Of a stretch of 20,958 nt of DNA, positions 1 to 5,310 are shown in pieces. Numbering within the stretch: the first letter of the stretch is position 1; the number at the start of each line of letters is the position of its first letter. Source of the DNA: an uncultured Ellagibacter sp. (GTDB lineage: Bacteria > Actinomycetota > Coriobacteriia > Coriobacteriales > Eggerthellaceae). The stretch is taken from NCBI RefSeq assembly GCF_934636505.1, contig NZ_CAKUAL010000035.1, forward strand, positions 1-20,958, written 5' to 3'. Under the pieces are notes generated by a model. That model was not told the origin of the DNA, made no database searches, and was given only the letters and a program-made list of their open reading frames with translations. The position numbers and the translations under genes were made by a program.

Positions 1-266
1 CCTTTACCTGCATGGGGTTTATCACGGCGACCGAGTAGCCCCGGGCGACGAGGAACGAGTAGCACGCAATCCAGTAGGCCGGTGGCCTCCATGCCCACGA
101 CGACGCCGGACGGCGACCCCGCAAGGCCCTCGAGCCACGCGACGGCCCTCTCGAGCCCGGCCTCGGTGTTCTTGAACGGCATCGGCCGGCACATCTCCGC
201 CCCGCGCTCGTCGACGGCGCCCATCACGTGGTCCGTCTTGGCGATGTCCACACCCGCGTAGATCAT
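1..266 (-). pseudogene. IS110-family transposase, 5' fragment with frameshift, cut by window edge
   Basis: Read on the minus strand from ATG at 266, the product begins MIYAGVDIAKTDHVMGAVD, the N-terminal RuvC-like DEDD domain of IS110 transposases (Asp in GVDIAK, Glu in GMEATG). The start has a GGAGG site at 276-280, nine bases upstream. After ATG the frame breaks near position 77: the expected GHYWIACYSFL continues only in another frame, then YSVAVINPMQV up to the window start. Two bases are apparently missing, so this copy is probably inactive unless the break is a sequencing error. It differs in sequence from the intact IS110 at 2889-4106, so two IS110 lineages are present. The rest of the gene lies outside the window. 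Confidence 0.8.
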
Positions 267-480
267 TCCCGGTTCCCTCCTGCGATGCGGCGGGGCCTGC
301 CCGAGCGCCCGGGACCGCAACCTCCCAAAAGAGATCCGAGGTGGCGCATCGCCCCTCATCCAGCTAATTCGCGGCCTTGCCCGAACGGGGCGGGATGCCA
401 TTCTCCTTTACGAGGTCGCACCCGGCGCCTCAGCCGAGATGTCGGCATCCCTGCCCGCCAGAGTCTGCATTGCACCTGAA
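267..480 (-). ncRNA. Candidate IS110 left-end noncoding (bridge RNA) region of the broken copy
   Basis: IS110-group elements are known to encode a structured bridge RNA between the left end and the transposase start. Here the 200 bp upstream of the minus-strand transposase start lack a credible gene and can fold: GGGATGCC at 392-399 pairs perfectly with GGCATCCC at 444-451, and a small GCCC/GGGC stem lies nearby at 379-391. The assignment is inferred from position and foldability only. The element end and the target-guide loops were not resolved. Confidence 0.3.
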
Positions 481-532
481 AGCATTCGATATTCGGCTCC
501 CAAATGCAACAACTAAAAGATAGGAGACCAAA

Positions 533-763
533 ATGGAAGAGGATGGTTTTGTAGAGGTCGAGGTTCAGGAGTTTGATGGAAAGGAGTACATGCTTTTTCG
601 GACGGTTTCCCTCGACGGGACAGACTATGATGTTTTCGTCGAAACCACGGAAATCGACCCGGATATCCTTGTTTTCGAGCAGGAAGCAATAGATGGAGAA
701 GTCTTCTATAAAGAGGCCCGATTCGAGAAAGCGGCTCAGGTGTTGGCATCTATTGCCGAGTGA
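533..763 (+). CDS. Small acidic protein of unknown function (possibly DUF1292-like)
   Basis: A 76-residue, strongly acidic protein without signal peptide or membrane segment. The start is supported by an AGGAGA site eight or so bases upstream (522-527). The sequence alternates short beta-like stretches (VEVEVQEFDGKEYMLF, then DYDVFVETTEIDP) and ends in a short helix. This loosely recalls DUF1292-type small proteins, which have the same Asp/Glu-rich, Gly-Lys-Glu-Tyr pattern, but the match is from memory and weak. It stands alone between a broken IS110 and IS30 remnants, so it could be accessory DNA. The nearest downstream terminator candidate is at 1178-1218. Confidence 0.5.
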   Translation: MEEDGFVEVEVQEFDGKEYMLFRTVSLDGTDYDVFVETTEIDPDILVFEQEAIDGEVFYKEARFEKAAQVLASIAE

Positions 764-1480
764 GAATCTGTTAAGTCACTTTGTGAGGTTAGGAGATGCG
801 GACGTTTATTTCTTCGTACCGACTATGCAGCTGAATCCGCCGTTTTCGTTGACGGGTTCTATGCCGCCTTCGAGCGGTCTTCGCCTGCATGCCTCTTCTC
901 GAACTCCGCCGTGTACCTCGGCGATGCGTTTGCCATGGTTTCGCACTTTTCTCCGTTTGCACATATGATGCAGAACGGAAATCGAAGCGTCAGCGGCTTG
1001 GGTCATACTGTCTCACGATGCAGAGTTTTGGGCAGAATGCGCCAAATCGTGTGCTAGGCCTCGACTCGTCGACCGGGCTTCAAGTACCAGAAGCTGCGTA
1101 GGCGAATCGTTATGTTTCGATAGAGATAGCAGGCGTAATTCGATTCTCAGCCTCCGAGCGAGCGCACAGCTGACTTTCAGGCCCCTTCCAGGTTTAACGC
1201 ATCCTCGGGAGGGGCCTGTCTTTCCGCCGAATCCGCTGGGAAGCTTTGGAGGCACACGCGCCCGGCCCCTACAGCAGCGGACTGTCTCAGAATCATTTGC
1301 AGCTCGACGCAACGGAGAAGAAGTCGACCCCTCGACACGTACGCAAGCTGGGACCTCGAAATCAGATTCCGTGGCCTTGAGGGATTCCGACCGTCCTCGT
1401 CCTCTCGCCCTCGCAATACGCGGTCGTTAACTAAATAGTGGGGGTTACAATTGTTTATGTCAAGCAGATAATGAACAAGG
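764..1480. other. Gene-poor stretch of about 700 bp
   Basis: No frame here has a convincing start, ribosome site and protein-like composition. Short ORFs on both strands are low-complexity or Arg/Ser-rich shadows. One stem-loop is listed separately at 1178-1225. The stretch lies between IS-related remnants, so it may be decayed mobile DNA, but no family could be named. Confidence 0.5.
1178..1225 (+). terminator. Possible Rho-independent terminator
   Basis: CAGGCCCCTTCC at 1178-1189 pairs with GGGAGGGGCCTG at 1207-1218 (one mismatch), with a 17-base loop and a pyrimidine tail TCTTTCC after it. The nearest upstream plus-strand gene ends at 763, so what it terminates is unclear. Confidence 0.4.
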
Positions 1481-1663
1481 TGCGAGTTCTATCGTAGCGA
1501 ATACAACGGCTTCCTCGTCGGCGGGAAGCGCCGCCGCAAGACCGCGAAGCGCGTGCAGGAGGTGCACGATAAGCTCGACCGCAGGCCGCGCAAACGCCTA
1601 GGCTACCGAACGCCGTACGAGTTCCATTGCTCAGAAGTGTTGCACAGAAAGGAAAGCAGATGA
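1481..1663 (+). pseudogene. IS30-type transposase C-terminal remnant
   Basis: The plus frame starting at 1481 (no start codon, in-frame stop just upstream) reads EFYRSEYNGFLVGGKRRRKT and later KLDRRPRKRLGYRTPYEFH before TGA at 1661-1663. The tail (NxRPRKxLGYRTPYE) is the hallmark C-terminus of IS30-family DDE transposases. About 60 codons survive from a gene usually of 300-400 codons, and no catalytic domain is left. The remnant stop overlaps the start of the next gene at 1660, so that gene's ribosome site lies inside transposase-derived sequence. Confidence 0.75.
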
Positions 1664-2337
1664 ATGAAAAGAAGGGCCTAGGATTAGGAGCAAGGGTCGG
1701 AATCGCATTCGCCATGTCCTTTGTGCCGTTTCTGTTGTACATGATTCCGCCCGTTGACGCCGCGCTCACATCAATCGCCGTCGCTTCAAACCCCAGCAAT
1801 CCCAGCAAAAGCGACTTCGTGAACTTCATGGTCTTTGGAATGCCATGCGTGTTTTTTTGCGCAACACTATTTTGCTTTTACCGAGCAGATCGCAGGAAAG
1901 AGAAAACGCACCAAAACGCAATATCAACTCGGCAAGAGCACTTTGCGAATAACAAGAGGTTTGCAGAACTTGCCCAAGAGCTAGCTCACAAACTCATCTT
2001 CAGCATTGAACACGCAGATCGCTCGACAAACGCTAAAAAAATAAAAGTCAGCAAAAGCTGCAGCGTCTCGAAGAGCAGCATACTAATCGATGACCGGGAA
2101 CGAATTAATTTCAACGCAGAGCGAGTTTATCTCAAAGATCCAGCTGTCGATATGCTTGCTATCACAAAATGCATCACCTCAGAAGCGGCAACTATCGTCT
2201 TAGAGCAATTACCGGACCACCTCTATGACAAAAACAAAAAAATTACTTGTTGCTATTCCGTAAACAGTTGCAACGTCACAGGCAGCATTCAATACGAAGC
2301 TGAAAATGCCAGCTACATAGAAGCAAAACCACTGTAA
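1660..2337 (+). CDS. Hypothetical two-helix membrane protein
   Basis: The 225-residue product was not recognised. The start chosen is ATG at 1660 (AAAGGA site at 1648-1653); an upstream in-frame start at 1627 has no ribosome site and lies inside the IS30 remnant. Two hydrophobic segments are visible, roughly residues 12-30 and 53-74, separated by a short loop holding an NPSNPS stretch. They are followed by a long soluble tail of about 150 residues, rich in Lys, Ser and Cys. The predicted layout is a membrane anchor with a cytoplasmic or external domain. Its base composition is clearly more AT-rich than the his and aro genes, and it follows an IS30 remnant, so horizontal acquisition is likely. 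A strong terminator follows at 2362-2399. Confidence 0.6.
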   Translation: MNEKKGLGLGARVGIAFAMSFVPFLLYMIPPVDAALTSIAVASNPSNPSKSDFVNFMVFGMPCVFFCATLFCFYRADRRKEKTHQNAISTRQEHFANNKRFAELAQELAHKLIFSIEHADRSTNAKKIKVSKSCSVSKSSILIDDRERINFNAERVYLKDPAVDMLAITKCITSEAATIVLEQLPDHLYDKNKKITCCYSVNSCNVTGSIQYEAENASYIEAKPL

Positions 2338-2361
2338 GACCCCTCATCCACCACCTCATAC

Positions 2362-2399
2362 GAAAGGGCGGCCCTGCAAATTCGCAGGGCCGCCCTTTC
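2362..2399. terminator. Strong hairpin between convergent genes
   Basis: GAAAGGGCGGCCCTGC at 2362-2377 and its exact complement at 2384-2399 form a perfect 16-bp stem with a six-base loop AAATTC. It lies 25 bp after the plus-strand gene ending at 2337 and 24 bp beyond the stop of the minus-strand gene ending at 2423. It is therefore well placed as a bidirectional terminator. The T-tracts are short on both sides. Confidence 0.8.
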
Positions 2400-2422
2400 A
2401 TGCAGCATAGTTTTAGTAGTGT

Positions 2423-2593
2423 TTAGCACCCGTATTTCTTCTTACGCACGGGACACTGTTTGTAACCCGAATAGCTATTACAGTACATTTCGTACGTGCT
2501 ACGGCTTACCTCCTGGCCGATAATGCGGCAATACGGTTTGTACGCGTCGGTTGCGTACTTGCTGCAATCCTTGCACTCTGAGCACTCTGCCAT
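2423..2593 (-). CDS. Small seven-cysteine protein, probable metal-binding
   Basis: A 56-residue product beginning MAECSECKDCSKYATDAY and ending in Cys. The start at 2593 is preferred over an in-frame one at 2641 because AGGAAAG lies just upstream of it. Seven cysteines (residues 4, 7, 10, 22, 38, 47, 56) include a CxxCxxC run at the N-terminus, and the tail is basic (RKKK). The arrangement suggests a zinc or iron-sulfur site, though no named family was recognised. It is convergent with the membrane protein at 1660-2337 and lies directly beside the left flank of the intact IS110 element. Confidence 0.6.
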   Translation of the reverse strand: MAECSECKDCSKYATDAYKPYCRIIGQEVSRSTYEMYCNSYSGYKQCPVRKKKYGC

Positions 2594-2649
2594 GATTCTT
2601 TCCTCGTATATTCTTTCTGCCACTTGTTTAGGGTGTGGCACCCACCACT

Positions 2650-2888
2650 TCCAACGCAGTGGCCGCGTTCTTTACCTTCGTCAGCGAATATGGAATAAAG
2701 AGCGTGCAATGGGCGGAGGGCGCACCATTGTTTCTGGGGGAGAGCCCCGCAAGAAAGGATTGCGCCTCCGGCCTGCGGCTGGACGCGAATAAGGCTGGAT
2801 GGCTTCAGTGCCGCATATCCAACGAGGCTGCGTGCCGCAGATCCCGAAGGAGAACCTTCGCCCCAGGCCATGACGGGAAGGGGGAGCC
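2650..2888 (+). ncRNA. Candidate bridge RNA region of the intact IS110
   Basis: The 240 bp before the transposase hold no gene but several short stems in series: CAATGG 2707-2712 with CCATTG 2725-2730; GGGG 2736-2739 with CCCC 2745-2748; then CTGCG/CGCAG and GAAGG/CCTTC stems nearer the start codon. In IS110-group elements this position encodes the bridge RNA that pairs with donor and target DNA. The assignment rests on position and foldability; guide loops were not matched to element ends. Confidence 0.4.
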
Positions 2889-4106
2889 TTGCAGTACATC
2901 GGAATCGACATCGCCAAGCACGCCCACGTCGCAGCCGCCAGGCTCGACGACGGCACGCCTCACGGGAAGGCCTTCGAGTTCGCCAACGACGAGGAGGGCT
3001 TCGGATCCCTGCTCAAGCGCCTTCGCGAGCTCGATGCCGATCAGGGCAGCTGCCTGGTCGTCATGGAGTCGACGGGCCATTACTGGATGTCGCTCTGGTC
3101 GTTCCTCGACGACCACGGCTTCGGCGTGGCGATCGTCAACCCCATCCTGATCGACGCCTTCCGCAAGGCCGATACGGTCCGCAAGACCAAGACCGACCTG
3201 GTGGACGCGTTCCTCATTGCCGAGTACGCCCGGTTCAAGAGGCTCGGCCCCTCGCGCGTGTCGCCCGAAGCTGCCGATGGGCTCAAGCAGCTGACGCGCT
3301 ACCGAGCCCACCTGGTCAAGGAGCGCACCGCGCTGAAGAACCGCTCGACGGCGGTCGCCGACAGGCTCTTCCCCGAGCTCGAGCGGCTGTTCAGCGACAG
3401 GCACTCGGCGACGAGCAGGGCGATCTTGCGCGACTACGGCACGCCGGCCAAGGTGGCCGCGACCGACATCCGCACGCTGACGAAAACGGTCGAACGCGCA
3501 AGCCGCGGGCGGCACGGCAGGGTCAAGGCCGAGGAGATCAAGGCCGCCGCCAAGTCGTCCGTCGGGTCGGCCTATGCCTCCGACGCGCTTGCGTTCGAGC
3601 TCGCGCACGCACTCGAACTGGTGGACCATCTCGATGCCGAGATAGCCAGGCTCGATGCCAAGATCGGCGAGCTGCTGGACACCGAGGTCGGGGGACTGTT
3701 GAGGTCGATACCGGGCATTGGCCCGGTCAACGCCGCAGCCATAGCCGCCGAGATCGGCGACCCAGACCGCTTCGACGATCCTAGGAAGCTCGTGGCCTAC
3801 GCCGGGATCGACGCGTCCAAATATCAGTCCGGGAAGTTCGACGGCGACGAGCAGCACATGTCCAAGCGAGGCTCGTCCTATCTGCGCTTCGCGTTGATGA
3901 CCGCGGCGGACAAGGCCCGCATCTACGACCCTTACTTCGGCGACTACTACGACTCGCTCAGGGCACGTGGCAAGCACCACTACGTCGCCGTGTCCGGCGT
4001 CGCACGGAAGCTATGCGGCGTGATCCTGGCCGTGCTGCGCGAACGGCGCCCCTACGAGCCGAGGCCGTCGATCCAATCCCAGCGGAAGCAGGCTGGCACG
4101 GACTGA
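2889..4106 (+). CDS. IS110-family transposase (DEDD recombinase)
   Basis: A complete 405-residue transposase, the usual family length. Translation starts at TTG 2889 after a GGGGGA site. The N-terminal RuvC-like domain shows the DEDD set: Asp7 (GIDIAK), Glu60 (VMESTGHYW), Asp103 and Asp106 (KTDLVDA). A coiled middle section follows, then the C-terminal Tnp_20 domain with SIPGIGPVNAAAIAAEIGD and a serine-bearing MSKRGSSYLRFALM segment that supplies the catalytic Ser of this family. The enzyme excises and integrates the element through a circular intermediate under guidance of its noncoding RNA. No frameshift or stop is seen, so it may be active. Large ORFs on the other strand and in another plus frame here are shadows of this GC-rich gene. 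Confidence 0.95.
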   Translation: MQYIGIDIAKHAHVAAARLDDGTPHGKAFEFANDEEGFGSLLKRLRELDADQGSCLVVMESTGHYWMSLWSFLDDHGFGVAIVNPILIDAFRKADTVRKTKTDLVDAFLIAEYARFKRLGPSRVSPEAADGLKQLTRYRAHLVKERTALKNRSTAVADRLFPELERLFSDRHSATSRAILRDYGTPAKVAATDIRTLTKTVERASRGRHGRVKAEEIKAAAKSSVGSAYASDALAFELAHALELVDHLDAEIARLDAKIGELLDTEVGGLLRSIPGIGPVNAAAIAAEIGDPDRFDDPRKLVAYAGIDASKYQSGKFDGDEQHMSKRGSSYLRFALMTAADKARIYDPYFGDYYDSLRARGKHHYVAVSGVARKLCGVILAVLRERRPYEPRPSIQSQRKQAGTD

Positions 4107-4114
4107 TATCCGCT

Positions 4115-4197
4115 CCGAAAGCCCCGAACTTGCGCGGCCTCGTCTCCTGCCGGGCCACGCGTTAGCTCACCCGGAAAGCCCCTGGATGCGCGGTCTT
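4115..4197 (+). repeat. Imperfect direct repeat in the IS110 right flank
   Basis: CCGAAAGCCCC at 4115-4125 and CCGGAAAGCCCC at 4171-4182 are each followed after a few bases by TGCGCGG (4131-4137) or TGCGCGG (4187-4193). The two copies are about 56 bp apart and lie just after the transposase stop. They may be part of the element's right end. Confidence 0.45.
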
Positions 4198-4226
4198 TAT
4201 CCCATATTCGACTGTCAAGGTTCTAT

Positions 4227-4457
4227 CTAAAAAAGTCTCGGAAACCCCTTGACTTTATTTAGCTGGTCTTTCTCATCTGCTTGTATACCCCTATTGCAAT
4301 CACCTAGACCCAAAAGTCCAGGAGGATGCCTGCTATATAGTGCAGCTTTACTAAACCTATTCTCCCAAACGCATATGAGCGCATTTGCGCAAATGGAGTC
4401 GTCCAGGTCCAAAGCAGCGACAATAGCCACCGCTGCATTCAGGCGGTCGTCCCTCAC
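4227..4457 (-). CDS. Doubtful 76-residue ORF, in frame behind an amber stop
   Basis: This ORF opens at GTG 4457, immediately after the TAG at 4460-4458 that ends the 31-codon ORF in the same frame. The product has a hydrophobic stretch (AAVAIVAALDL) and then ICANALICVW, where the ICANA part is encoded by one copy of the 15-bp repeat box. No family was recognised. It could be the decayed second half of a 108-residue gene interrupted by the amber codon, a separate coupled ORF, or chance. Most of 4227-4549 otherwise holds nothing recognisable. Confidence 0.25.
   Translation of the reverse strand: MRDDRLNAAVAIVAALDLDDSICANALICVWENRFSKAALYSRHPPGLLGLGDCNRGIQADEKDQLNKVKGFPRLF
4379..4393 (+). repeat. 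15-bp box, copy 1 (GCGCATTTGCGCAAA)
   Basis: First of three identical boxes in the window. Here the flanks extend the core to a perfect 14-bp palindrome CATTTGCGCAAATG. It lies downstream of the YbjN-like gene. The other copies are in the divergent intergenic region. Confidence 0.7.
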
Positions 4458-4553
4458 CTACTCTTCTTCGTAGCGCTCCCGCAGCACTTCGTATACCTTG
4501 CGCATCATTTCATCGCTTGTCCGAGGCGTTACCAAATCACCCAAGGAGGTCAC
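4458..4553 (-). CDS. 31-residue peptide ORF coupled to the YbjN-like gene
   Basis: GTG at 4553 overlaps the TGA of the YbjN-like gene (GTGA), with a strong GGAGG in the last codons of that gene, five bases upstream. This is a convincing translational-coupling signal. The product is TSLGDLVTPRTSDEMMRKVY after its start residue, then a charged tail ending RYEEE before TAG at 4460-4458. No family was recognised. It could be a short peptide substrate or partner, or the intact N-terminus of a protein broken by the amber codon. Confidence 0.4.
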   Translation of the reverse strand: MTSLGDLVTPRTSDEMMRKVYEVLRERYEEE

Positions 4554-4951
4554 ACCTTCCTCCGCAATCCGAACGATCGCAGCAAGTCGGCACACACACG
4601 CGCCTTCCCCGCACCACCAAATAAGAACTCATCCGCTTCACAAGAGATGGTGCACATATCCGCATCGATAACCCACTTCACAAAACGAAAGCGATTATTC
4701 AAGCCGTTAACTGCCACGAATATTTCAGCAAGGTTCTCTTCGTCGAATTCCGCAACTAACGGCGCGGAAAAATGCACCGCACGCGCCCTGTCCTCGTTCT
4801 CATCGAAATCGAAGAACACAGTAACCGCCATCTCGTCCAACCCGAACGAAACACGCACGATGTTGTCGGCCTCGTCAACGACCTGGTACTTCATTTTCAT
4901 ACGCTCTAGCTCACGAATGAATTCCTCACGAAGCTGCTCCGCTGCTGCCAT
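4550..4951 (-). CDS. YbjN-domain-like protein
   Basis: A 133-residue soluble protein. ATG at 4951 has a GAGGAAGG site at 4957-4964; longer upstream frames cross repeat DNA and lack a ribosome site. A helical N-terminus (MAAAEQLREEFIRELERMKM) leads into alternating strands (VVDEADNIVRVSFG, VTVFFDFDENEDRAR) and the segment LAEIFVAVNGLNNRFRFVKW followed by VIDAD. Asn-x-x-Asn...Arg-Phe followed by a WVID strand is typical of the YbjN fold, which resembles type III secretion chaperones and often acts as a protein partner. The gene is divergent from the SPASM protein, with shared repeat boxes between them, so co-regulation is likely. The family call rests on pattern and length, not on a search. Confidence 0.6.
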   Translation of the reverse strand: MAAAEQLREEFIRELERMKMKYQVVDEADNIVRVSFGLDEMAVTVFFDFDENEDRARAVHFSAPLVAEFDEENLAEIFVAVNGLNNRFRFVKWVIDADMCTISCEADEFLFGGAGKARVCADLLRSFGLRRKV

Positions 4952-5006
4952 TGCGCCTTCCTCTCTTTCCAACCAACTTGCAATGCATCTTACGTTTGGT
5001 GCAAAC

Positions 5007-5021
5007 GCGCATTTGCGCAAA
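5007..5021 (+). promoter_or_regulatory. 15-bp box, copy 2 (candidate operator)
   Basis: Identical to copy 1, same orientation, 55 bp upstream of the YbjN-like start. A GTTTG/CAAAC inverted repeat partly precedes it (4994-5006). The core TTTGCGCAAA is a perfect palindrome, as expected for a dimeric regulator site. Confidence 0.5.
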
Positions 5022-5112
5022 GGCACGACGCTCGTGCCGATAAGCTTGAAGCATCGAACACCCACCGCTAAGAACAGGAGTGCAGCATGTTTGAAGTTAG
5101 CGCACAGCATTA

Positions 5113-5154
5113 ACGCATGCGTGGCGCGAATTGCATGGTTGCCATGCAATTCGC
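5113..5154. promoter_or_regulatory. Palindrome and 13-bp inverted repeat in divergent intergenic region
   Basis: ACGCATGCGT at 5113-5122 is a perfect 10-bp palindrome. Just after it GCGAATTGCATGG (5126-5138) and CCATGCAATTCGC (5142-5154) form a perfect 13-bp inverted repeat around TTG. With no T-tract it is more likely a protein-binding site or mRNA leader hairpin than a terminator. Confidence 0.5.
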
Positions 5155-5174
5155 ATCGAAGGATACTGGTGTAA

Positions 5175-5264
5175 ATGGGTTACGTTTGCGCAAATGCGCC
5201 CGTCGTTTTGCGTATCATTGCCATGGAAAATGGCAGCACATTTAATGGTACTGCGTATTGCTAG
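5175..5264 (+). CDS. Candidate 29-residue peptide just upstream of the SPASM gene
   Basis: ATG 5175 follows AAGGA at 5159-5163 (11-base spacing) and the frame ends at TAG 5264, 46 bp before the radical SAM start. The N-terminus reads MGYVCANAPVV and the C-terminus is a Gly/Asn/Ser/Thr-rich run, NGSTFNGTAYC. Short peptides with a Cys- and Ser/Thr-rich tail directly before a SPASM maturase are the usual layout of ribosomally made, modified peptides. Against this, VCANA is encoded by the third 15-bp repeat box, and a TGCCAT/ATGGCA stem (5219-5235) also lies inside. The ORF could therefore be accidental. Confidence 0.3.
   Translation: MGYVCANAPVVLRIIAMENGSTFNGTAYC
5185..5199 (-). promoter_or_regulatory. 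15-bp box, copy 3, inverted (candidate operator)
   Basis: TTTGCGCAAATGCGC on the plus strand, the exact reverse complement of copies 1 and 2, 112 bp before the SPASM start. Copies 2 and 3 face each other across the divergent intergenic region, each nearer the gene it could control. Confidence 0.5.
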
Positions 5265-5310
5265 GCGGAGTAAAGTTCGAAAGAGGATAATTCGCGTAAG
5301 AGGGGCCATT

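Larger units (their letters stand above)
2642..4226 (+). mobile_element. Intact IS110-family insertion sequence (ends approximate)
   Basis: The element holds an upstream structured noncoding region, a full-length DEDD transposase at 2889-4106 and about 120 bp of downstream noncoding DNA with a direct repeat. IS110 elements lack long terminal inverted repeats and usually make no target duplication, so the outer ends cannot be fixed by eye. The limits given are the flanks of the nearest other genes. Confidence 0.6.

Noticed and set aside
806..1006. Possible decayed histidine kinase or IS3 OrfA fragment on the minus strand
   Set aside because: One frame reads IAEVHGG ... GGFSCIVG and another SPRYTAEFEKRHAG, which faintly recall those families, but spacing and length do not fit either.
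2870..3784. 304-codon plus frame overlapping the transposase
   Set aside because: Almost only Arg, Gly, Ala, Ser; wrong frame of the transposase gene.
2805..3980. 391-codon minus-strand frame over the IS110 transposase
   Set aside because: Antisense shadow; the plus frame shows all DEDD transposase motifs.
5131..5310. N-terminal extension of the SPASM protein
   Set aside because: The open frame crosses palindromes and a repeat box, has no ribosome site, and family N-termini match the start at 5311.
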